From Gaiella sp038230035 (GTDB taxonomy: Bacteria; Actinomycetota; Thermoleophilia; Gaiellales; Gaiellaceae), in NCBI GenBank assembly GCA_038230035.1, contig JBBRNX010000006.1, positions 62,001-126,000 of the forward strand: DNA of 64,000 nt. Reading direction: 5' to 3'. Positions 58,157-64,000 of this stretch are shown in pieces. The position numbers and the translations under genes were made by a program. How positions within the stretch are numbered: the stretch's first letter is position 1; each line of letters opens with the position of its first letter. The notes beneath the pieces were generated by a model. That model saw nothing but the letters and a program-made list of their open reading frames with translations. It had not been told where the DNA came from and searched no databases.

Positions 58157-58723
58157 TCATCTCGAACGCGGACGGCGCGAGAGGTAGTGCGAATCTGCAG
58201 CCAGGAAGCGCCACGGCTGCTCGACAGCCTTCGAGATCCCGATCCGCTCGTCTCTAGCGACGTCGGGAGGTAGAACCGGCGGCAACAGCTGAAACGGCAG
58301 CTTGTCGAGCGCACGGCCGTTGTAGTCGCCCGTGACGCCGAGGGCCTGTGTGAGCCGACCGGGGCCGGAGCAGAGCCGCCGGTCGTCGGTCACGCCCCGC
58401 CGCTCGCGCATGAGCTCCAGCCCATGCGTGGGCTCGAGCGCCCTTATCAGCACGGCTGCACCTCTCCCCTCGGCTTCGCAGACGACGTTGAGACACCAGT
58501 GGATGCCGTACGAGCGGTAGACGTACGCCACCCCTGGTGGACCGAACATGACGACGTTCCGACCACGCGGGCCGCCGAAGGAGTGGCTCGCCGGATCGTC
58601 CTCGCGATACGCCTCGACCTCCACGATCGGCCCGCCGACATCGTCCACGAGCAATGTCCAGCCGATGAGCGCGGACGCAGCGTCGAGGACGTCCTGGGAG
58701 AGCAGCTCGGCGAACCGGCTCAA
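58157..58723 (-). CDS. 3-methyladenine DNA glycosylase, AAG/MPG family
   Basis: 188 residues from TTG 58723, which overlaps the MBL stop as TTGA. Family blocks: LSRFAELLSQDVLDAASALIG, VEVEAYREDDPASHSFGGPRGRN with the catalytic-Glu region, MFGPPGVAYVYRSYGIHWCLNVV with Tyr residues of the base pocket, AVLIRALEP and CSGPGRLTQALGV. Length is typical of bacterial AAG. Removes alkylated and deaminated purines in base excision repair. End of a seven-gene minus-strand run. Confidence 0.93.
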   Translation of the reverse strand: MSRFAELLSQDVLDAASALIGWTLLVDDVGGPIVEVEAYREDDPASHSFGGPRGRNVVMFGPPGVAYVYRSYGIHWCLNVVCEAEGRGAAVLIRALEPTHGLELMRERRGVTDDRRLCSGPGRLTQALGVTGDYNGRALDKLPFQLLPPVLPPDVARDERIGISKAVEQPWRFLAADSHYLSRRPRSR

Positions 58724-59487
58724 GCCAAGTCGACCCACACGGGGCCGGCGTCGATCCGCCCGAAGCCGTCGACGTGAGAGCACGCCACCGTCGCGCCCGA
58801 TCCGGCGAGCTCGTCGAGTTCCGAGCGACGGGTTGCCAGGCCGAGCGGCGGATCGCTGTCGTGGAGGTAGTCCCATTTCGGCTGTGCAACGTGCTCTCTC
58901 GCATGGACGACGTCGGCAAGGAACACGAATCGCTCGTGGCCGTCTCCGAAGTCGAGAACGGCGTGCCCAGCGCGGTGCCCCGGCGCTGATCGGAGCCGCA
59001 CACCCGGCACGACCTCGGCGCCGTCCGGTAGCGCATCCACCTGCACGCCCGCGCCCCGAAGCGTTGCGAGGACCTGGTCCGCACTGTCGCCGCGCTCGTC
59101 GCTCGTGTCGAGGACGACCACGCGCGCTGCCGGCAGCGCGGGCGCCACATCGTCCGGGAAGTCTCCGAGGAGGATGCCGCCGGCGTGATCGGCGTCGAGG
59201 TGTGTCAGCGCGACCGTCGTTATGTCCTCCGGCGAGCAACCCGCGGCAGCAAGACCGTCGTCGAGCGCCACGAGGCGCACCTCCAGATCGAAGACGTCGT
59301 GGAAAACGCCGAGCCCGCAGTCGACAAGCATCACCTCCGCGTCACGACGGCAGAGCAGCGCGTGACACGGCAGCCATGCAAGTTCGTCCACGCCCGCATG
59401 CGGGTCGACCCAGCGCAACGGCGCGTGGAGCGCGTCGAGCTCGAGAAGGGAGATCGTCCAACCTGCGACGACGACGGTGCGGATCAC
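58720..59487 (-). CDS. metallo-beta-lactamase-fold hydrolase
   Basis: 255 residues. VALTHLDADHAGGILLGDFP has the THxDxDH zinc motif (about 92-111). VMLVDCGLGVF precedes it, and APGHRAGHAVLDFG and FLADVVHARE carry the later His and Asp ligands, ending with CSHVDGFGRI. Substrate is not identifiable; quorum-signal lactonases and other small esters are processed by relatives. GTG 59487 has GAGGAG just upstream and overlaps the RemA-like stop by GTGA. Confidence 0.88.
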   Translation of the reverse strand: MIRTVVVAGWTISLLELDALHAPLRWVDPHAGVDELAWLPCHALLCRRDAEVMLVDCGLGVFHDVFDLEVRLVALDDGLAAAGCSPEDITTVALTHLDADHAGGILLGDFPDDVAPALPAARVVVLDTSDERGDSADQVLATLRGAGVQVDALPDGAEVVPGVRLRSAPGHRAGHAVLDFGDGHERFVFLADVVHAREHVAQPKWDYLHDSDPPLGLATRRSELDELAGSGATVACSHVDGFGRIDAGPVWVDLA

Positions 59488-59753
59488 TCCTCGAAGAGGT
59501 GTGGTTGATCGGCGACGACCCTCCGGCGAGCCCCACGACGGCGCGACTGAGCCGCGTCGGTCGCCTCCTCCATCTCCTCGATGATCGTCTCCTGCGTCCG
59601 GGAGGCCACGACGGGCTCCGCAATGCCCTCCACCCAGACGAGCGTGCGCCGTCCGTTCCCGCGCTCGCCGCCGACGATCGGCTCGAGCGCGTAGATCTTG
59701 TCCGCGCGGACGTACTTGCCAAAGCCGAGAAAGACCATCTGCGACGCGCTCAT
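59484..59753 (-). CDS. RemA-like (DUF370) regulatory protein
   Basis: 89 residues. MVFLGFGKYVRADKIYALEPI, then GRRTLVWVEGIAEPVVASRTQETII, matches the arrangement of RemA: an (I/L)GxGxxVxxxxI start and an RxxxV...S..(Q)PET end. RemA is a matrix-gene DNA-binding activator in Bacillus; actinobacterial relatives are uncharacterised. The C-terminal 30 residues are charged (EEMEEATDAAQSRRRGARRRV). The ATG at 59753 sits 11 bases downstream of the M3 peptidase stop. Confidence 0.72.
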   Translation of the reverse strand: MSASQMVFLGFGKYVRADKIYALEPIVGGERGNGRRTLVWVEGIAEPVVASRTQETIIEEMEEATDAAQSRRRGARRRVVADQPHLFEE

Positions 59754-59764
59754 CGTGCCTGACT

Positions 59765-61363
59765 CTACGCGCTCGCAAGCTCGGCGAGAAATGGCCCGAC
59801 GTCGAGCGAGCGGCCGGTTGCGTGCTCGATCGCGCCGCGCCAGTCGGTCGAGCGGCCGAGGCTGAACAGTCGTTCGTTCAAGAACATCGCGACCTCGGGG
59901 CTTTCGACGTAGCGCTCCCAGCCTCCCGTCACCTCGAGCAAGTGCGCCTGCAGCTGCGAGGCGAGGATCTCGCCGAGGAGGTAGTTCTGGTAGTAGGCCG
60001 GCGCGGTCGAGAAGTGGATCTTCGCGGCCCAATCCGGCGCATCACGACCATCCGGCCGCGGCACGAGCTGGAAGCGCTCGACGAGATCCCACCACAGACT
60101 GTTCAAATCCCGGGTCGGGTCTCGGTACAGCGCCCGTTCGAAGTTCGCCATCACGGGAATCCAACGCGCGCCGTGCATGAGCTGAGCAACCCTTGCAGCA
60201 TCGAGCGTCGAAGCGACGTCTGCCGCCTCGGCAGCCGGCATGCCCGCGTAGCGAACAAGCCACATGGGTGACCGAGACAGCCGGCCGAACAGCATGGCCG
60301 CAGCCTCGGTCGTCAACGTGTGAGCGGCCGTGCGGAGGAAGTAAGGCAGCGTTTGGTCGACGCCGTCGTCGTAGACGCCGTGTCCGAGCTCGTGCAGCAG
60401 CGTTGCGGTCCAGTACTCGGTCGCCGTGAGGTTGCAGAGGATGCGGACGTCGCCCTTGCGGTCGACGTCCATGCAGAACGCGTGCTGGCACTTGTTGTCG
60501 CGCTCGTAGAGATCGGAGCGCGCGAGGATCGGCCGTACGTCGAAGCCGACCTCGTCGAAGTACTCGACCGCGACGTCCTCCAGGGAGCGCGCCGCAAACC
60601 AGCGGTCGAGATCAAGATCCGTCGCCGGCGCCTCCTGGAAGAACGGGTCCGCGTAGTGCCACGGGCGGAGCTCCTCGACCGCGACACCGAAGCGCTTGGC
60701 CAACCCGGCATCGAGCCGCGCCTTGTAGCGCTCGTACGGCTCCTGGGAGCCCGCGAGGACCGAATCCAGTGTCTCGAAAACTTCGTCCTCGTCGAGCTCG
60801 TCGAGCTCGAACGACATCGAATAGTAGTTCGCATAGCCAAGCTCCCTGGCAGCGTCGTTTCGGACTGCGACCAGCTCGAGCAACGGCTTCTCGACCTGCG
60901 CACCGATCTGCTTCGACGCCTCCCACGCCCTCTCGCGGAGGCCGAGATCGTCCGAGGTCTCGAGGATCTCGCGGATACGGTTCTCGCTTACGCGCTCGCC
61001 GTCGAGGTCGGCGCGGAAGGTGTTGAACAGCGACTCGACGACCTTCTCCAGCTTGACGATCCGCTCGATCGTCTCCGGCGACAACTGGTTCGGGGCGTGA
61101 TTGTTCCGGAGGAGCACGGCCTGCCGGTGCAGCAGCGGGTCGAGGTTCTCGGCCTCGGACGCGACGCGAAGGAAGGCGTACGGCTCGGATCTCGACAACA
61201 CGGTGCGCAGCTCGATGTCGAGACGGGCGCTCTCCTTTTCCCAGTGGTCGTCGCTCGTGACGTTGAGCTGCCAGGTGGCTTCCGACGCGGCGGCGACCAA
61301 CGGCTCGATCTCGGACTGGAGCGCCTGGATCCGCTTGGCGAGAAGGTCGTTCGAGACTGTCAT
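59765..61363 (-). CDS. M3-family metallopeptidase (oligoendopeptidase-like)
   Basis: 532 residues. The zinc site TATLLHELGHGVYDDGVD (HELGH, around 345) is followed by Glu in TTEAAAMLFGRLSR (about 372), as in M3 enzymes. The long all-helical N-terminal half (residues 1-200) is typical of oligoendopeptidase F/PepF. The C-terminus AYYQNYLLGEILASQLQAHLL supports the same. No signal peptide, so cytoplasmic peptide turnover is expected. Start overlaps the DegT gene's stop by ATGA. Confidence 0.9.
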   Translation of the reverse strand: MTVSNDLLAKRIQALQSEIEPLVAAASEATWQLNVTSDDHWEKESARLDIELRTVLSRSEPYAFLRVASEAENLDPLLHRQAVLLRNNHAPNQLSPETIERIVKLEKVVESLFNTFRADLDGERVSENRIREILETSDDLGLRERAWEASKQIGAQVEKPLLELVAVRNDAARELGYANYYSMSFELDELDEDEVFETLDSVLAGSQEPYERYKARLDAGLAKRFGVAVEELRPWHYADPFFQEAPATDLDLDRWFAARSLEDVAVEYFDEVGFDVRPILARSDLYERDNKCQHAFCMDVDRKGDVRILCNLTATEYWTATLLHELGHGVYDDGVDQTLPYFLRTAAHTLTTEAAAMLFGRLSRSPMWLVRYAGMPAAEAADVASTLDAARVAQLMHGARWIPVMANFERALYRDPTRDLNSLWWDLVERFQLVPRPDGRDAPDWAAKIHFSTAPAYYQNYLLGEILASQLQAHLLEVTGGWERYVESPEVAMFLNERLFSLGRSTDWRGAIEHATGRSLDVGPFLAELASA

Positions 61364-62484
61364 TTCGAGAGGGCGTCCTTCAACGCTGCTGCGACGTACG
61401 CCTGGTCGCCCTCGTCGAGCCGGGCGTGGAACGGCAGTGCCAGCGTGCGCGCACTGAGAGCCTCCGCGGTCAGGCACAGACCTTCGCTGAACCCGTAGCG
61501 CTCCCGCATGTACGACTGCAGGTGGATGCAGGGGAGGTAGCGGGCGGTCGCGACACCACGTTCGGTGAGCGCCGCGATCACGGCCTCACGATCGCTGCCG
61601 ACGGGCAGGGCGACGACGTAGACGAACCAGGAGCGCTCGTGGTCGGCATCGTCGGCGATGGGTAGCTCGAGTTCGTCGACGCCGCCGAGGAGGTTCCCGT
61701 ATCGCTCCGCGACCGCAGCCCTCGCGGGGAGAATCCGGTCGAGCTTCTCCAGCTGGCCGATGCCGATCGCCGCCCGGATGTCGTCAATCCGGTAGTTGAA
61801 GCCAAGCCGTGCGTGATCCAACCAACCGCCGCCGTCGGCGCGACCCTGGTTGCGGAGCGACTTGAGCAACCGCCATTCGTCCTCGAAGTGCGTCGTCACC
61901 ATTCCGCCCTCGCCCGTCGTGATCTGCTTGTTCGGGTAGAAGGCGAACACCGACGAGGCGCCGTGCGACCCAACTCGAGCGCCTCTGTACCGTGCCCCAA
62001 GCGCCTCACAGGCATCGTCGATCAACGTGAGCCCGTGCCGGTCGCAGATCTCCTGGAGAGGGCCAATCTCACACGGGTAGCCGTAGATGTCGACCGCCAC
62101 GATCGCGCGCGTCCGCGGCGTGACCGCCGCCTCGACCGCCGCTGGATCGAGATTGAACGTCCGCGGGTCGATGTCTGCGAAGACCGGCGTCGCGCCCTCG
62201 TAGATCGCGCAGTTCGCCGACGCGACAAACGAGTACGGCGACGTGATCACCTCGTCGCCGGGTCCGATACCGGCGGCGACGCACAGCAGGTGCAGCCCCG
62301 CAGTGCCGCTGGAGACCGCCGCAGCATATGGCGCCCCGACGGCCCCGGCGAACAGCTCCTCGAAGCGGTCGATCGACGGGCCGAGAGACAAGCGACCGGA
62401 GCGCATGACCTCGAGCGCGAGCTCCTCTTCGCGGTCGTCGAGCCAGGGTGCGGAGAGGCCGATCTGGCGGACTGCCGAGCTCAC
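61360..62484 (-). CDS. DegT/DnrJ/EryC1/StrS aminotransferase
   Basis: 374-residue PLP enzyme that aminates keto-sugars. PYAAAVSSGTAGLHLLCVAAGIGPGDEVI (cofactor phosphate site), TPVFADIDPRTFNLDP, LIDDACEALGARYRG, and VFAFYPNKQITTGEGGMVTT with the Schiff-base Lys (around 187). The C-terminal part shows VATARYLPCIHLQSYMRERYG. No sugar-nucleotide genes surround it, so the product sugar is unknown. GTG 62484 overlaps the ilvE stop by GTGA. Confidence 0.93.
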   Translation of the reverse strand: MSSAVRQIGLSAPWLDDREEELALEVMRSGRLSLGPSIDRFEELFAGAVGAPYAAAVSSGTAGLHLLCVAAGIGPGDEVITSPYSFVASANCAIYEGATPVFADIDPRTFNLDPAAVEAAVTPRTRAIVAVDIYGYPCEIGPLQEICDRHGLTLIDDACEALGARYRGARVGSHGASSVFAFYPNKQITTGEGGMVTTHFEDEWRLLKSLRNQGRADGGGWLDHARLGFNYRIDDIRAAIGIGQLEKLDRILPARAAVAERYGNLLGGVDELELPIADDADHERSWFVYVVALPVGSDREAVIAALTERGVATARYLPCIHLQSYMRERYGFSEGLCLTAEALSARTLALPFHARLDEGDQAYVAAALKDALSK

Positions 62485-63431
62485 GCCCCAGTGCCAGCAG
62501 GGCTCGCGACGTTCGTGCGTACCGTGTCGACGACGTCGAGCCACGAGCCCCAGCGGTCGTCGAGCCCGTTCGCGGTGGCGAGGTATGCCTTCTGGATCTC
62601 GCGGGTGACGGCACCGATCCCGATCTCGATGTCGTCGACAGCGCGCACCGGCGTCACCTCGGCCGCGGTGCCGGTCATGAAGACCTCATCGGCGAGATGG
62701 AGATCGGGCCGGATCAGGCTCGACTCCTCCACCACGTAGCCCAGCTCACGTGCGATTGTGATCACCGAGTCGCGCGTGATTCCGGCGAGGATCGACGTCG
62801 AAAGCGGCGGCGTGCGGATCGTGCCGTCCTTCACGACAAAGATGTTCTCGCCGGGGCCGTCCGCGATGTAGCCGTCGTCTGTGAGCAGAATCGCCTCGTC
62901 GTAGCCGCCGCGCCGCGCCTCGGTCGTCGCGAGCATCGAGTTGAGGTAAACGCCCGACGCCTTCGAGACATGCGGGATCACATTCGCACCGACACGCTTC
63001 CAGGAGGAAATCTTCGTCGTGATGCCGTTGTCGAGCGAGCCCTCACCGAGGTAGGACCCCCACGGCCAGTTCATGATCACGGTCTCGACGGGGTTGCCGG
63101 CGGTCGAAACCCCGAGCTCGCCATAGCCGTAGAACGCGATCGGCCGGATGTAGCTCGACGCGAGGCCGTTCGCCGTCACGAGCTCGTGTGTTGCTTCGCG
63201 CAGCTCCTCGACCGCGTACGGAATGTCCATGTAGAGCAGCTTCGCCGAGTCGTGCAGCCGGCGCATGTGGTCGGCAAGACGGAAGACGGCAGGCCCTTTC
63301 GGCGTGTCGTAGCAGCGAATGCCCTCGAACACACCGGTGCCGTAGTGCAGGCCATGGACGCCGACGTGAACCTTTGCGTCGGCCCAGTCGACCAGCTCGC
63401 CGTTCATCCAGATCTTCTCGGTCTCGCGCAT
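62481..63431 (-). CDS. ilvE: branched-chain amino acid aminotransferase
   Basis: 316-residue class IV PLP enzyme catalysing the last step of Ile, Leu and Val synthesis and the first of their breakdown. IWMNGELVDWADAKVHVGVHGLHYGTGVFEGIRCY (about 7-41), NVIPHVSKASGVYLNSMLA with catalytic Lys (about 155), ILLTDDGYIADGPGENIFVVKDGTI, and LHLADEVFMTGTAAEVTPVRAVD are the fold IV blocks. It starts 9 bases after the YbaK gene and overlaps DegT. Confidence 0.96.
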   Translation of the reverse strand: MRETEKIWMNGELVDWADAKVHVGVHGLHYGTGVFEGIRCYDTPKGPAVFRLADHMRRLHDSAKLLYMDIPYAVEELREATHELVTANGLASSYIRPIAFYGYGELGVSTAGNPVETVIMNWPWGSYLGEGSLDNGITTKISSWKRVGANVIPHVSKASGVYLNSMLATTEARRGGYDEAILLTDDGYIADGPGENIFVVKDGTIRTPPLSTSILAGITRDSVITIARELGYVVEESSLIRPDLHLADEVFMTGTAAEVTPVRAVDDIEIGIGAVTREIQKAYLATANGLDDRWGSWLDVVDTVRTNVASPAGTGA

Positions 63432-63440
63432 GTCTACTCC

Positions 63441-63956
63441 CTAGTTTTTGGCCGTCTCGGACGACGAATGGTACGTAGGCTCTTCGACGACGTCCATCGG
63501 TTCCGCTTTCGTGAGTCGAACTAGCTCAGCCGGGCTGAGCGCGACCATGTGCCGTGAGGAGCCGCCGCCGACCCAGACGAGCGCCTCGGTGAGCAGCGTC
63601 TGCTCGATGAGGACACGCTTCGCACTTCCCGGGAATGGAGCGACGGCCCCCGGCGCGAACCCAGTGGCGGCCTCGACTTCTGCGGCTCGCGCAACGCGCA
63701 CGTTCTCCGCGGCCGTGGCTCGCGCGACCTTCGCCGACTCGGCGCGCCGGTCTCCCGGCACGAGCACGAGAACTGGCGAGCCGTCGCAGACGAAGACAAG
63801 CGACTTCACGATCTGCCGCAGCTCACAGCCTGCGGTCTCGGCCGCCTCCGCCGCGGTCCCAGCGGCACCGGCGAGCTCCTCGAGCCGCGCCTCCGCTCCG
63901 GCCTCGCGAAGGAACGATGCGACTCGATCGACAGGCTCGGGCCAGACGCTCGTCAT
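63441..63956 (-). CDS. YbaK/ProX-type aminoacyl-tRNA editing protein
   Basis: 171 residues of the YbaK/EbsC fold that deacylates mischarged tRNAs such as Cys- or Ala-tRNAPro. C-x-L-R-Q-I-V-K-S-L-V-F (GCELRQIVKSLVFV, about 43-56) includes the catalytic Lys. VLVLVPGDRRAESAKVARA and ATGFAPGAVAPF (the GxxxGxxxP substrate loop), then VGGGSSRHMVALSPAELVRLT complete the domain. It is the first gene of the minus-strand run in this window, and its promoter would lie beyond 63957. Confidence 0.9.
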   Translation of the reverse strand: MTSVWPEPVDRVASFLREAGAEARLEELAGAAGTAAEAAETAGCELRQIVKSLVFVCDGSPVLVLVPGDRRAESAKVARATAAENVRVARAAEVEAATGFAPGAVAPFPGSAKRVLIEQTLLTEALVWVGGGSSRHMVALSPAELVRLTKAEPMDVVEEPTYHSSSETAKN

Positions 63957-64000
63957 CGGTCAAGGCTACCGATGCCTCGTGGCCAGAACAGCTCCATGCC

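Overview
The window is high-GC, densely packed, multi-operon chromosomal DNA. It carries a complete-looking dcw (division and cell wall) cluster with a meso-DAP-type MurE, many GTG/TTG starts, four-base ATGA/GTGA/TTGA stop-start overlaps, WYL-domain PafBC, a SigK/RskA pair and a decaprenyl-phosphate-type UbiA protein. Together these point to a deep-branching actinobacterium. The fused SecDF, queuosine genes and bacterial cyclic 2,3-diphosphoglycerate (cDPG) genes fit the Thermoleophilia (Gaiellales/Solirubrobacterales); that placement is inference. I found no rRNA, tRNA, CRISPR array, insertion sequence or prophage.

Layout. 1-7.8 kb (minus): mraZ-rsmH-ftsL-ftsI-murE-murF-mraY-murD, driven from a promoter covered by four 10-bp-spaced MraZ boxes. 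7.9-16.4 kb: mixed single genes (GNAT-like protein, PfkB kinase, ECF sigma plus Ogt, MFS exporter, a degenerate OmpR regulator, LysR, HEAT protein, UbiB kinase). 16.4-22 kb (minus): queA-tgt-yajC-secDF and a small coiled-coil gene. 22-26.3 kb: a NarL-type regulator split into two overlapping ORFs, then a two-component system with a UbiA prenyltransferase. 26.3-29.4 kb: secreted protein, CPA antiporter, 3-hydroxyacyl-CoA dehydrogenase and two small genes. 29.5-36.6 kb: LysR, berberine-bridge-type oxidase, P450, two alpha/beta hydrolases and a divergent aldehyde dehydrogenase, probably a catabolic or modification locus. 36.6-40.1 kb: Cys-rich small proteins and a fused pafBC. 40.1-43.7 kb: sensorless histidine kinase, frameshifted queG, MDR oxidoreductase and a MIP18-type protein.

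Two loci stand out. At 43.8-46.8 kb a metallophosphoesterase, a cDPG synthetase and a 2-phosphoglycerate kinase are translationally coupled. This is a complete 2-PG to cDPG pathway, best known from thermophilic methanogens, here in a bacterium. At 47.4-55.7 kb two DUF4331 proteins, a TPR lipoprotein-like protein, a His-rich NicO-type transporter and a NiCoT permease sit beside a divergent SigK-RskA pair. Three copies of one bipartite promoter (CCGAACCGG, then CCGAAY-like 22 bases later) lie upstream of both DUF4331 genes and of the sigma gene. Two of them share a 19-bp palindrome, so the cluster reads as one sigma regulon of unknown function, possibly metal handling.

55.7-58.1 kb is a PASTA-bearing class A PBP. 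58.2-64 kb (minus) is a seven-gene run in which nearly all genes overlap: YbaK, IlvE, DegT aminotransferase, M3 peptidase, a RemA-like protein, an MBL-fold hydrolase and a 3-methyladenine glycosylase.

Limits: starts were chosen by eye from Shine-Dalgarno matches, overlaps and family length. Family assignments rest on motifs and remembered family features, not on database searches.
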